Below are positions 1 to 9,139 of a DNA stretch of 64,000 nt, in pieces (positions within the stretch are counted from its first letter, which is position 1; each line of letters starts with the position of its first letter). The stretch is from contig CAWCXA010000017.1 of the NCBI GenBank assembly GCA_963799425.1, positions 434,001 to 498,000 on the forward strand, in the 5' to 3' direction. A program made the position numbers and the translations under genes. The DNA is from CAVWSM01 sp963799425 (GTDB taxonomy: Bacteria; Actinomycetota; Actinomycetes; Jiangellales; Jiangellaceae). The notes beneath the pieces are model-generated. The model saw nothing but the letters and a program-made list of their open reading frames with translations, was not told where the DNA came from and ran no database searches.

Positions 1-1372
1 CTGTGTGCCGCGGAAACAATGGCGGCTCTCCGAGCAGCACGTCGAGGATCAACCGCTCATAGGCCTCCGGCGACGCCTCGGTGAACGCGGTGCCGTAGCC
101 GAAGTCCATGGTCACGTCGCGGACCTCCATCTGCGTGCCCGGCACCTTGGACCCGAACCGGATGGTGACGCCCTCGTCGGGCTGCACGCGGATGACGAGC
201 GCGTTCTGGCCGAGCTCCTCGGTGGCGGTGCTCTCGAACGGCAGGTGTGGCGCCCGCTTGAACACGACCGCCACCTCAGTGACCTTTCGCCCCAGCCGTT
301 TGCCGGTGCGTAGGTAGAACGGCACGCCCGCCCAGCGACGAGTGTCGATGTCGAGGCAAACTGCCGCGAACGTCTCGGTGATCGAGGACGACGGGATGCC
401 TTCCTCCTCGAGGTAGCCGGTGACGGGCTCGCCGCCCTGCCACCCCGCGGCGTACTGACCGCGCGCCGTGTGCCGGCCGAGGTCGCGCGGCAGCCGCACC
501 GCGGACAGCACCTTCTCCTTCTCGGTGCGCAGCGCGTCGGCCTCGAAGGAGACCGGCTCCTCCATGCCGACGAGCGCGAGCAGCTGAAGCAGGTGGTTCT
601 GGATGACGTCGCGCGCGGCGCCGATGCCGTCGTAGTAGCCGGCTCGACCGCCGATGCCGATGTCCTCGGCCATGGTGATCTGCACGTGGTCGACGTAGTT
701 GCCGTTCCATACCGGCTCGTACAGCTGGTTGGAGAAGCGCAAGGCCAGGATGTTCTGCACCGTCTCCTTACCGAGGTAGTGGTCGATCCGGAAGATCGCA
801 TCCTGCGGGAAGATCTCCTCGACCACGTTGTTGAGCTCGCGGGCGCTCTTGAGGTCGTGTCCGAACGGCTTCTCGATGACAACGCGCCGCCAGCCGCCTT
901 CCGGTGGCTCGGCCAGACCGGCGCGGGCGAGCTGTTTGCACACCACCGGGAAGATCTTGGGCGGGATCGACAGGTAGAACGCGAGGTTGCCGAGCGTGCC
1001 CCGATCCCGTTCGAGCTCATCGGTGACCTCAACCATGTGGTCGAACGCATTGTCGTCGTCGACGTCGCCCTGTACGAACCGGAAACCGCCAGATATCTGG
1101 CGCCACGTGGACTCGCGAAACGGAGTGCGCGCGTACTGCTTCACCGAGTCGTGGACGATCTGCATGAAGTCCTGGTCGGCCCAGTCACGCCGGGCGAACC
1201 CGACGAGCGAGAACCCGGGCGGTAGCAGCCCGCGGTTGGACAGGTCATAGACCGCCGGCATCAGTTTTTTGCGTGCCAGGTCGCCGGTGACTCCGAAGAT
1301 CACGAGCGCGCAAGGGCCGGCGATCCGCGGCATCCGCTTGTCGCGCGGATCACGCAGCGGGTTGCGGCTCAT
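1..1372 (-). CDS. zwf: Glucose-6-phosphate 1-dehydrogenase, 3' end cut by window edge
   Basis: Oxidises glucose-6-phosphate to 6-phosphogluconolactone with NADP, the entry step of the oxidative pentose phosphate pathway, in the cytoplasm. The reading frame from the ATG at 1372 shows the N-terminal coenzyme motif VIFGVTGDLARKKL, then EKPFGHDL and the substrate-binding motif RIDHYLGKE, which are hallmarks of the family. About 457 codons are present and the C-terminus lies outside the window. The start overlaps the pgi stop as ATGA (1369-1372), so zwf is translationally coupled behind tkt-tal-pgi in one minus-strand operon, the usual actinobacterial arrangement. Identification is secure. Confidence 0.96.
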   Translation of the reverse strand, partial: MSRNPLRDPRDKRMPRIAGPCALVIFGVTGDLARKKLMPAVYDLSNRGLLPPGFSLVGFARRDWADQDFMQIVHDSVKQYARTPFRESTWRQISGGFRFVQGDVDDDNAFDHMVEVTDELERDRGTLGNLAFYLSIPPKIFPVVCKQLARAGLAEPPEGGWRRVVIEKPFGHDLKSARELNNVVEEIFPQDAIFRIDHYLGKETVQNILALRFSNQLYEPVWNGNYVDHVQITMAEDIGIGGRAGYYDGIGAARDVIQNHLLQLLALVGMEEPVSFEADALRTEKEKVLSAVRLPRDLGRHTARGQYAAGWQGGEPVTGYLEEEGIPSSSITETFAAVCLDIDTRRWAGVPFYLRTGKRLGRKVTEVAVVFKRAPHLPFESTATEELGQNALVIRVQPDEGVTIRFGSKVPGTQMEVRDVTMDFGYGTAFTEASPEAYERLILDVLLGEPPLFPRHT

Positions 1373-2985
1373 CCCCGACCGCCGACGGCGCGCAGCAGCT
1401 GGGCGACTCCGGCGGCTCGGTCGGTCAGGTGCAGCCGCAGGACGGGACGCCCATGGTCGGCGAGGACCTGTGCGTCGCCGGCGGCCTGTGCGGTGATCAG
1501 CTGACCGAAGGTGAACGGACGGTCGGGGACGGGCAGGTCTTCGGCGCTCGCCCCAGTGACCTGCAGGAACACCCCGATCGGTGGCCCGCCCTTGTGGAAC
1601 TGGCCGGTCGAGTGCAGGAAGCGCGGCCCCCACCCGAATGTCACCGGCCGCTCGCAGCGCAACGTCAGCGGCTGCCGGATGCCGGCCAGCGCGGCGTCGG
1701 CCTCCCGATCGAGGTAAGCCATCACGGCGACGTAGCCGCGCGGATCGAGCCGGCCCAGTAGTGCCTGCAGGGCGCCGTCGAGCGAGTCGACGCCGTCGAG
1801 CAGGCCCCGGGTGCCGCGCACCTCGACGACACCGTCGACGAACGCCGGCGACTCTGCTGCCGGCCGCGCGTCGAGCAGTCCGCGGGTGGCCGCCTTGGCG
1901 CTCTCGACGTCGGGCTGGTCGAACGGGTTGATCCCGAGCAGTCGACCGGCGACCGCAGTCGCGTACTCCCAGAGCAGGAATTGAGCCCCGAGCGAGCCTC
2001 CGACGTCGACGGCAGGGCCAGGCTCAGAATCGGCCTGGTCAGTCTCGTCGTCGGGCGAGACAAGTCGTACGGGCAGCACGTCGTCGGCCGGCCAGCGCTG
2101 CTCGGGCGCGTCGACACCTTCGACCACCACAGGCAGCAGCCCGTTGCCGTGCTTGCCCGTCGACTCGGCGATGAGCTGTTCGGCCCAGTCGGCGAAGCCG
2201 ACGATGCCCGAGTCGACATCGGCGATGGCGATCTTGTCTCGCAACGGCTCTGTCCCGCCGAGCGCGGCACCCAGGACCAGGGCCGGGTTGTCTTCGGAGT
2301 CGGCGGCGAACAGGTCGCGGAGCTCCTCGGCGTCGTCGAGCAGGCTCGCGATGTCGGCACCGGCAAGCCCGCTGGGGACGAGCCCGAACGCGGTCAGCGC
2401 CGAGTAGCGGCCGCCGACCTCGGGATCGGCAAGGAACACCTTGCGATAGCCCTCTTTGGCCGCCAGCTCAGCGAGCCCGGAGCCCGGGTCGGTGACGACG
2501 ACGATGCGTGACGGCCCGTCGATGCCGGCGGCCTCGAAGGCCGCGAGGAAGGCGCGGCGCTGGCTGTCGGTCTCGACGGTGCCGCCGCTCTTGCTGGACA
2601 CCACGACCACCGTGCGGTCGAGCCGGTCGCCGATCGCCCGGCGGATCACCTGCGGGTCGGTGGTGTCGAGCACGGTGAGCTCGACGCCGGCAGTGCGCGT
2701 GATCACCTCCGGAGCGAGCGACGACCCGCCCATGCCACACAGCACGAAACGGTCGAGGCCCTCGGCACGCAGGTCAGCCTGCAGGGCCTCGATCTCGGCC
2801 AGCAGCGGCCGAGACGTGACCGGCAGGTCGACCCAGCCCAGCCGGATGGCGGCCTCGGACTCTGCGTCGGGCCCCCAGAGTGTCGCGTCGCGGGCGGCGA
2901 TACCCGAGGCGATCTTGTCCTCGACGAGACGGGCGCGCACATCGTCGAACGACGGACCCGCGACTGAGATGCGCAGATCGCTCAC
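1369..2985 (-). CDS. pgi: Glucose-6-phosphate isomerase
   Basis: Interconverts glucose-6-phosphate and fructose-6-phosphate, linking glycolysis with the pentose phosphate genes around it. The 538-residue product has the sugar-isomerase motifs VVSSKSGGTVET (phosphate loop) and, later, FGWGPRFLHSTGQFHKGGP, typical of the actinobacterial Pgi branch. I chose the GTG at 2985 because it overlaps the tal stop codon as GTGA (2982-2985). The frame is open further upstream to 3033, but that would run deep into tal. The gene lies third in the tkt-tal-pgi-zwf operon. Confidence 0.95.
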   Translation of the reverse strand: MSDLRISVAGPSFDDVRARLVEDKIASGIAARDATLWGPDAESEAAIRLGWVDLPVTSRPLLAEIEALQADLRAEGLDRFVLCGMGGSSLAPEVITRTAGVELTVLDTTDPQVIRRAIGDRLDRTVVVVSSKSGGTVETDSQRRAFLAAFEAAGIDGPSRIVVVTDPGSGLAELAAKEGYRKVFLADPEVGGRYSALTAFGLVPSGLAGADIASLLDDAEELRDLFAADSEDNPALVLGAALGGTEPLRDKIAIADVDSGIVGFADWAEQLIAESTGKHGNGLLPVVVEGVDAPEQRWPADDVLPVRLVSPDDETDQADSEPGPAVDVGGSLGAQFLLWEYATAVAGRLLGINPFDQPDVESAKAATRGLLDARPAAESPAFVDGVVEVRGTRGLLDGVDSLDGALQALLGRLDPRGYVAVMAYLDREADAALAGIRQPLTLRCERPVTFGWGPRFLHSTGQFHKGGPPIGVFLQVTGASAEDLPVPDRPFTFGQLITAQAAGDAQVLADHGRPVLRLHLTDRAAGVAQLLRAVGGRG

Positions 2986-4088
2986 TGCGCGGCCTCCAGC
3001 GTTGCTTCGACGGAGCTGGTCAGGTCGTTCCACGCGGTCTCGAACTTCTCGATCCCCTCGTCCTCGAGGACGCGGGTGACGTCGACAATGTCGATGCCGT
3101 CACCGGCGAGAGCCGACATGACCTGCCGCGCGTCGTCGTAGAAGGGGCGCACCGTGTCACCGGTGATCTCGCCGTGGTCGGCGACCGCGTCGAGCGTTGC
3201 CTCCGGCATCGTGTTGACAACGCCTGCCGTTACGAGGTTGGTGACGTAGAGCGTGTCCGAATAACTCGGGTTCTTGGTGCCTGTCGACGCCCACAGCGGA
3301 CGCTGCCTGGCGGCGCCGGCGGACTCCAGCTGCTGCCAGCGCTCGGTGGCCGTGAACTCCTCGAACGCCTGGAAGGCGAGTCTCGCGTTGGCAACTGCGG
3401 CCTTGCCGCGGAGCGCGAGTGCCTCGTCGGTGCCGATCGTCTCGAGCCGCTTGTCGACCTCGGTGTCGACCCTGCTGACGAAGAACGACGCGACGGACGT
3501 GATGCCGGCGACGGGCTCGCCGCGCTGCAGGCGTTGCTCCAACCCGGCGGCGAAGGCGTCCATCACCCCCAGGTAGCGCTCGATCGAGAAGATCAGGGTG
3601 ATGTTGATGTTGATGCCGTTGGCGATGCCGTCACGGATGGCGGGCAGCCCTTCGACCGTCGCCGGGATCTTGATGAACAGGTTGGGCCGGTCGACCTCAG
3701 CCCACAACGCATGCGTCTCCGCGATCGTGCGCTTGGTGTCGCGGCCGAGCCGCGGGTCGACCTCGATGGACACGCGGCCGTCGAGCCCGCCGGTGCGTTC
3801 GAAGACTGGAGCGAAAAGGTCGCACGCGTCGCGGACGTCGTCGGTGGTCATCTCGCGGATCGCGGTTGCTGCGTCGGCCCCCGCGAGGTGCAGCTGCTTC
3901 AGCTGCTCGTCGTAGGCCGAGCTCTTCGAGATCGCGGTCTGGAAGATCGTGGGGTTGGTGGTAACCCCGACGACCTCTTTCTCGGCGATGAGCTGCGCGA
4001 GGTTGCCGGTGCGCAGTCGCTCCCGGGACAGGTCGTCGAGCCAGATCGCCACGCCCTCTGCTGACAGACGGCGAAGGGGTTCAGTCAT
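2982..4088 (-). CDS. tal: Transaldolase
   Basis: Transfers a dihydroxyacetone unit between sugar phosphates in the non-oxidative pentose phosphate pathway. The 368-residue product carries the Schiff-base lysine in LFIKIPATVEGLPA and the N-terminal motif GVTTNPTIFQTAI. The length fits the long TalB-like actinobacterial type. The ATG at 4088 is preceded by a GGAGG ribosome-binding site five bases upstream. It sits 36 bases downstream of the tkt stop and overlaps pgi, so the four genes are very probably co-transcribed. Confidence 0.96.
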   Translation of the reverse strand: MTEPLRRLSAEGVAIWLDDLSRERLRTGNLAQLIAEKEVVGVTTNPTIFQTAISKSSAYDEQLKQLHLAGADAATAIREMTTDDVRDACDLFAPVFERTGGLDGRVSIEVDPRLGRDTKRTIAETHALWAEVDRPNLFIKIPATVEGLPAIRDGIANGININITLIFSIERYLGVMDAFAAGLEQRLQRGEPVAGITSVASFFVSRVDTEVDKRLETIGTDEALALRGKAAVANARLAFQAFEEFTATERWQQLESAGAARQRPLWASTGTKNPSYSDTLYVTNLVTAGVVNTMPEATLDAVADHGEITGDTVRPFYDDARQVMSALAGDGIDIVDVTRVLEDEGIEKFETAWNDLTSSVEATLEAAQ

Positions 4089-4124
4089 GTTGTCCTCCAG
4101 GACAAGGGAGGTGTTGTACGGACG

Positions 4125-6233
4125 TCAGGAGCCGGCGGCCACGATGCTCTCCTTGGCTGCCTTGACGACGGCGTCGGCGGTGATCCCGAACTCCCGGTAG
4201 ATGGTCTTGTAGTCGGCGGATGCGCCGTAGTGCTCGAGGCTCACGCAGCGTCCGGCATCGCCGACGAGGCTGTGCCAGCCCCAGGCAACTGCTGCCTCGA
4301 CCGAGACGCGCGCCCTGACCGCGGGTGGCAGCACGGAGTCGCGGTAGCCGGCGTCCTGCGCCTCGAACCACTCCCGGCAGGGCATCGACACGACGCGAGC
4401 CTTGATGCCCTCGGCCGCGAGCTCGTCGCGGGCGTCGACGGCGAGCTGCACCTCCGATCCAGTGCCGATGAGCAGCACATCGGGCTCGCCGTCGGTGTCG
4501 AGCAGCGTGTAGGCGCCCTTGGCCACACCCTCCGCGGAGCCAAAGCCGTCGCTGTCGCGCGGGAAGACGGGCAGGTTCTGCCGGGTCAGTGCGAGACCAG
4601 CCGGCCGGTCGGTGTGCTCCAGGATGGTGCGCCAGGCAACCGTCACTTCGTTGGCGTCGCCCGGACGTACGACGTCGAGGCCGGGGATGGCCCGCAGAGC
4701 CGAGAGGTGCTCGACCGGCTGGTGCGTGGGGCCGTCCTCGCCGAGCCCGATCGAGTCGTGGGTCCACACGTAGGTGACAGGCAACCCCATCAGCGCGGCG
4801 AGCCGTACGGCCGGGCGCATGTAATCGCTGAAGATGAGGAAGGTGCCGCCGTAGGGCCGGGTGAGCCCGTGCAACACGATGCCGTTGAGGATCGAGCCCA
4901 TGGCGTGCTCGCGGACACCGAAGTGCAGAACGCGGCCATACCAGTCACCGGTCCATTCCTTGGTCGAGCGCTCCGGTGGGATGAACGATGGCTCGCCCTT
5001 GGGTGAGGTGTTGTTGCTCTCAGCCAGGTCGGCAGAGCCTCCCCAGAACTCGGGCAACACCTTGACCAGGGCGTCGATCACTGCGCCGGACGCTTTGCGG
5101 GTCGCGACGTCCTTGCCCGCCTCGAACGTCGGCAGCGAATCGGCGAAGCCCGATGGGAGCTTGCGATCGCGCAGCCGGTCGAGCAGGGCTGCCTGGTCAG
5201 AGTTGGCCCGCCGCCAGGCTTCGAAGCGCTCCTCCCACTTGGCGCGCACGGCCTTGCTGCGGCCCTGCACCTCGCGCGTGTGAGCAATAACCTCGGGGTC
5301 GACCTGGAACGTCTGCTCGGTGTCGAAGCCGAGGATCTGCTTGGTGGCGGCGATCTCGTCGGCGCCGAGCGCGGCACCGTGAGCCTTGCCGGTGTTCTGC
5401 GCATGCGGTGCGGGCCACGCGATGATCGTCCTGAGCGCGATGAACGACGGCCGGGTCGTCTCGGCCTGCGCCGCCAGCAAGGCTCGGTGCAGGGCCGCCA
5501 CATCCTCGACATAGCCGTCCTTGTGCGCCCACTCGACCCTCTGCACATGCCAGCCGTAGGCCTCGTAGCGCTTGGCGACGTCCTCGGTGAACGCAACGTT
5601 GGTGTCGTCCTCGATGGAGATCTTGTTGTGGTCCCAGATCACCACCAGGTTGCCGAGCTCCTGCGTGCCGGCAAGTGACGACACCTCGCCAGAAACGCCT
5701 TCCTCCATGTCACCGTCGGAGGCGATGCACCAGATCATGTGGTCGAACGGGCTCTGGCCGGCCGGCGCATCGGGGTCAAGCAGGCCGCGCTCGCGCCGCG
5801 TCGCCATCGCCATGCCGACGGCGTTGCCAACGCCCTGACCGAGCGGCCCGGTGGTCGTCTCGACGCCCGGAGTGTGGCCGTGCTCGGGGTGGCCTGGGGT
5901 CTTGGAGCCCCAGGTGCGCAAGGCCTTGAGGTCGGCGAGCTCCAACCCATAGCCCGCGAAGTAGAGCTGGATGTAGAGCGTCAGGCTCGAGTGCCCGGCG
6001 GACAGGACGAATCGATCGCGGCCCAGCCACTGCGGGTCGGTCGGATCGTGCCGCATCATCCGCTGGAAGAGCAGGTAGGCCGCGGGCGCGAGGCTCATCG
6101 CGGTGCCAGGGTGACCGTTGCCTGCCCGCTCGACCGCGTCCATCGCCAGCACCCGCACAGTGTCGACGGCGCGCCTGTCGAGATCTCCCCACTCGAGGCC
6201 CTGGTCGCTGGCAGTGCTGGCCGCGGTGCTCAC
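4125..6233 (-). CDS. tkt: Transketolase
   Basis: Thiamine-diphosphate enzyme that moves two-carbon units between sugar phosphates; it acts in the cytoplasm with transaldolase. The 702-residue chain contains the ThDP-binding stretch CIASDGDMEEGVSGE followed by DHNKIS, and the C-terminal domain motif GEDGPTHQPVEHLSALRAIP. The start is a GTG at 6233 with a GGGAGGAG ribosome-binding site about six bases upstream. It is the first gene of the tkt-tal-pgi-zwf operon. The 154-base gap to the divergent ctaB must hold both promoters; I cannot identify their boxes with confidence. Confidence 0.97.
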   Translation of the reverse strand: MSTAASTASDQGLEWGDLDRRAVDTVRVLAMDAVERAGNGHPGTAMSLAPAAYLLFQRMMRHDPTDPQWLGRDRFVLSAGHSSLTLYIQLYFAGYGLELADLKALRTWGSKTPGHPEHGHTPGVETTTGPLGQGVGNAVGMAMATRRERGLLDPDAPAGQSPFDHMIWCIASDGDMEEGVSGEVSSLAGTQELGNLVVIWDHNKISIEDDTNVAFTEDVAKRYEAYGWHVQRVEWAHKDGYVEDVAALHRALLAAQAETTRPSFIALRTIIAWPAPHAQNTGKAHGAALGADEIAATKQILGFDTEQTFQVDPEVIAHTREVQGRSKAVRAKWEERFEAWRRANSDQAALLDRLRDRKLPSGFADSLPTFEAGKDVATRKASGAVIDALVKVLPEFWGGSADLAESNNTSPKGEPSFIPPERSTKEWTGDWYGRVLHFGVREHAMGSILNGIVLHGLTRPYGGTFLIFSDYMRPAVRLAALMGLPVTYVWTHDSIGLGEDGPTHQPVEHLSALRAIPGLDVVRPGDANEVTVAWRTILEHTDRPAGLALTRQNLPVFPRDSDGFGSAEGVAKGAYTLLDTDGEPDVLLIGTGSEVQLAVDARDELAAEGIKARVVSMPCREWFEAQDAGYRDSVLPPAVRARVSVEAAVAWGWHSLVGDAGRCVSLEHYGASADYKTIYREFGITADAVVKAAKESIVAAGS

Positions 6234-6387
6234 CGGCGGACTCCTCCCGAGGCGGAGATCGTTTCCGTGTCGAGCCTACTCGGGGCTCGGACGCAACTCG
6301 CGCGGGCGGTCGCGCGGCCGATGTATAGACTTCGGCCCGTAACCGCGGGCCATGGCGCCTGCTTCCGACACGCTTTCGAGGTTCCCT

Positions 6388-7339
6388 GTGACGGCCGTCG
6401 ACCCGCGACCTGTTGCGGACCGACCGACCCCCGTCCAAGCCGTTCGGCCGCCGCGCGGTGATATGCGCGCACGGGTCCGCGCCTACGTGGCGCTCACCAA
6501 GCCCCGCATCATCGAGCTCCTCCTGGTCACCGCCGTCCCGACGATGTTCCTCGCCGCCGGGGGCGTCCCAGGCCTGTGGAACGTGATCGTCGTGATCGTC
6601 GGTGGCGCGCTCGCCGCCGGCAGCGCAAACGCGCTCAACTGCTGGTTCGACCGCGACATCGACCAGCTGATGAACCGTACGTCCAACCGGCCGTTGCCTC
6701 GGCACACCGTGACTCCCAATGCAGCACTCGTGTTCGGGCTCGTCATCGGCGTGCTCTCCGTGGCGCTCATGGCGGCCGCGACCAACATGCTCGCCGCCGG
6801 GCTCACGCTCGGCGCCATCGTCTACTACGCCGTCGTCTACACGATGTGGCTCAAGCGGCACACCAAGCACAACACCGTGCTTGGCGGGGTGTGCGGCGCA
6901 GCACCGGTGCTCATCGGGTGGGCGACCGAGACTGGGTCGCTCGCGCTTGGCGCCGTGGTTGCTGTTCCTGCTGATGTTCTGGTGGCAGCCGCCGCACTTC
7001 TGGGCGCTCGCCCTCAAGTTCAAGGCGGACTACGCCCGGGCGGGCGTGCCGATGCTTCCGGTTGTCGCGAGCGAGCTGCGGGTCGCGGTCGAATGCCTGG
7101 TCTACGTGGGGCTGACCGTGGCGACCTCGCTCGTCGTGTGGCCGGCCGCAGACATGGGCTGGATCTACGGCGCCGTCGCGATCGGTGCCGGTGCCTACTT
7201 CCTGTACGAGGCGTCGTTGCTCTTCGCCCAGGCCCGGGACGGCGGCCGCATCAAGGCAATGCGGCTGTTCCACGGCTCGATCACTTACCTGACGGTGGTC
7301 TTCCTCGCCGTTGCGCTCGACCCGCTGCTGCTCGGCTGA
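6388..7339 (+). CDS. ctaB: Protoheme IX farnesyltransferase (heme O synthase), frameshifted
   Basis: Adds a farnesyl group to protoheme to make heme O, the precursor of heme A for cytochrome oxidase; polytopic membrane protein of the UbiA family. The first half shows ALTKPRIIELLL and the prenyl-diphosphate motif NCWFDRDIDQLMNRTSNRPL; the second half shows WQPPHFWALALKF. The two halves are in different frames: reading from the start stays correct to 6945, then one extra base near 6946 moves the rest (LAPWLLFLLMF onwards) into the next frame. Removing it restores 316 residues, the normal length. The GTG at 6388 has a GAGG six bases upstream; an in-frame ATG at 6352 has no such site. Assembly error or recent mutation cannot be told apart here. 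Confidence 0.9.
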
Positions 7340-7355
7340 ACCATTCGACCATTGC

Positions 7356-7418
7356 CCCGTCAACGAACGTGGCCCGTGCTAGGCGTTGCGCAACTAGGCT
7401 GAGTGGTTCGTTGACGGG
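7356..7418. repeat. Nested inverted repeat after ctaB
   Basis: A perfect 13-base inverted repeat, CCCGTCAACGAAC at 7356-7368 and its complement at 7406-7418, encloses a second perfect palindrome GTTGCGCAAC at 7385-7394. It follows the ctaB stop and ends 16 bases before the next start. It could fold as a terminator or attenuator, but there is no T-run. Confidence 0.55.
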
Positions 7419-7434
7419 ACTAGGCTGCGCTGCC

Positions 7435-8076
7435 ATGTGGCGGGCCGAGTGGTGGCTAGTCGGGGCGGGGCTGCTCGGCGTCTCCGCGGCGCTCGCATGG
7501 GGTCTGGCAGACGGTCCCGACGGCCCGGTGGTCAGCCTCGCGCTCGTGTCGATGGTCGTCGCGCTGGCGGGCATCGTTGCCTGGTGGTTCAACGAGCGCG
7601 CGGCGGGCAGTCTCGAAGTAGCTCCCGAGCTGCTCCCGATTCCCGGCCCGCCGTGGTGGTTGCCGACCACGGCGCTCGGCGTTCTCGTCGGCCTTGTCGG
7701 TGTGACGTCTGTCGTTTGGTTGGCCGTGCTGGGTGCCCTGCTGGCCGTCACAGGGCTCGCCGGATTGAGCCGCGCGGCCGCGGCCGCGCCGACGCCAGTC
7801 GATCGCCGCACGATCCGCCTCGCGCGAGACGTCCGTGTTGCCACGGGCAAGGACTCGTACGGCTTCGTCACATCTCTCGGGACTGGGTACGAGCGCCTGG
7901 TGTTCGTACGCGGCGACGGCACAGTGGGCGATCTCGTGCTGCCCCAGCCGGGGGCCACCCGCGTCGCGGCGCTGTCAGGACTGCGGCTCGTCGACGCAGC
8001 TAGCCCGGAAGCGGGCGCACTTCGTGCCGATCCGGCGCAGTGGCGGCGGATGGCCGACCGGGTGCTCGGCTACTGA
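7435..8076 (+). CDS. Unknown four-helix membrane protein
   Basis: I do not recognise a family. The 213-residue product begins MWRAEWWL and has four hydrophobic stretches in two pairs, at roughly residues 8-27, 30-50, 75-95 and 97-115. A soluble C-terminal part of about 100 residues follows (from VDRRTIRLARDV to the end), which contains SYGFVTSLGTGYERLVFVRGDG. The ATG at 7435 follows the nested inverted repeat. It lies between heme O synthase and the convergent heme A synthase, so a role near cytochrome oxidase assembly is a guess from position only. No catalytic motif is visible. Confidence 0.7.
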   Translation: MWRAEWWLVGAGLLGVSAALAWGLADGPDGPVVSLALVSMVVALAGIVAWWFNERAAGSLEVAPELLPIPGPPWWLPTTALGVLVGLVGVTSVVWLAVLGALLAVTGLAGLSRAAAAAPTPVDRRTIRLARDVRVATGKDSYGFVTSLGTGYERLVFVRGDGTVGDLVLPQPGATRVAALSGLRLVDAASPEAGALRADPAQWRRMADRVLGY

Positions 8077-8097
8077 GCGCGGATTGCCACAGGGCGA

Positions 8098-9090
8098 TCA
8101 TCCGACAACGGGGTGCTCATCGCGCCGTGGTTGTCGGATCTTCGCGGACGCGTTCGGCTCAGGCGCGGGCGGCAGACCGCGATCCCGGGTGCTGAGCCAG
8201 ACGTCCACCGCGGCGGCGGCCAGCAGCGCGGCGCCGAGCATGTGCACGCCGACCAGCAGCTGGGGAAGGTCTGTCGCGTATTGCACAGCCCCGACCAGGC
8301 CCTGACCGACCTCGACGGCGAGCAGGACGACTGCCGCACGCACGGTGCGTTGTGGCGCACCGACGCCGCGCGCAAAGAGGTAGAACCCCACGCTCAACCC
8401 CAGCAGCAGGAAGACGCCGTCGACATGCAGCTGCGACACCGCTTCGAGGTCGAGACCCGTACGTGGCGAGTCAGGGTCGCCGGCATGCGGCCCGGTGCCG
8501 GTGACGACGGTGCCAAGGTAGAGCACCACGTACGCGACCACGAGGACGGCCGCGCCGTGCATCCGCAACCATGGCCCAGCCACCGGTCGAGGCGCATCGT
8601 CCCCCTCGTCGATGCGACGGACGAGGGCCGTGGCCACGCCGATCAGCACTGCTGAGCACATGAAGTGCAGCATCACGACCCACGGGTTGAGGTCAGTCAG
8701 CACGGTGATGCCACCGATCAGCGCCTGGGCAGGCACACCGAGCAGCACGATGGCGGCCAACCGGACAACGCTGCGTCGCCGCGGCTGCGCGCGGAGCGCG
8801 GCGATCAGCACGGCCAACGCCAGGGCTCCGACGACGAACGTCAGCGTGCGGTTGCCGAACTCCACGACGCCGTGGATGCCCAGCTCGGGAGTGTTGACGA
8901 GCGACTCGTCGGTGCAGCTGGGAAACGTCGGGCAGCCCAGCCCGGAGCCCGTCAGCCGTACGGCGCCGCCGGTGACAACGATCCCGATCTGCGCGATCAG
9001 CGACGCGATCGCCCAGCGCCTCAGTGCGGGTCGGGAGGGGCGCGGGATGCGTTCCCACAGGGCAGTCAGGGAAGCGCCGGCCGATTGCAC
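8098..9090 (-). CDS. ctaA: Heme A synthase (COX15/CtaA family)
   Basis: Oxidises the C8 methyl of heme O to a formyl group, giving heme A for aa3-type oxidase; an integral membrane enzyme. The 330-residue product has about eight hydrophobic helices and the family histidines in ELGIHGVVEFGNR, VVMLHFMCS, SQLHVDGVF and LVGVHMLGA. The extracytoplasmic cysteine pair GCPTFPSC lies after the first helix, as in Bacillus-type CtaA. It works directly after the product of ctaB, which lies about 750 bases away on the other strand. The stop overlaps a stem-loop at 8100-8139. Confidence 0.94.
   Translation of the reverse strand: MQSAGASLTALWERIPRPSRPALRRWAIASLIAQIGIVVTGGAVRLTGSGLGCPTFPSCTDESLVNTPELGIHGVVEFGNRTLTFVVGALALAVLIAALRAQPRRRSVVRLAAIVLLGVPAQALIGGITVLTDLNPWVVMLHFMCSAVLIGVATALVRRIDEGDDAPRPVAGPWLRMHGAAVLVVAYVVLYLGTVVTGTGPHAGDPDSPRTGLDLEAVSQLHVDGVFLLLGLSVGFYLFARGVGAPQRTVRAAVVLLAVEVGQGLVGAVQYATDLPQLLVGVHMLGAALLAAAAVDVWLSTRDRGLPPAPEPNASAKIRQPRRDEHPVVG
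8100..8139. terminator. Stem-loop between convergent genes
   Basis: ATCCGACAAC at 8100-8109 pairs perfectly with GTTGTCGGAT at 8130-8139, leaving a 20-base loop. It overlaps the last codons of ctaA and lies 23 bases after the stop of the plus-strand gene, so it may end transcription of the latter. No T-run. Confidence 0.4.
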
Positions 9091-9139
9091 GCCGCCATCG
9101 TAGGCGGGACCCGATCGGCCAGAATCGGGGCGCTCCGCG

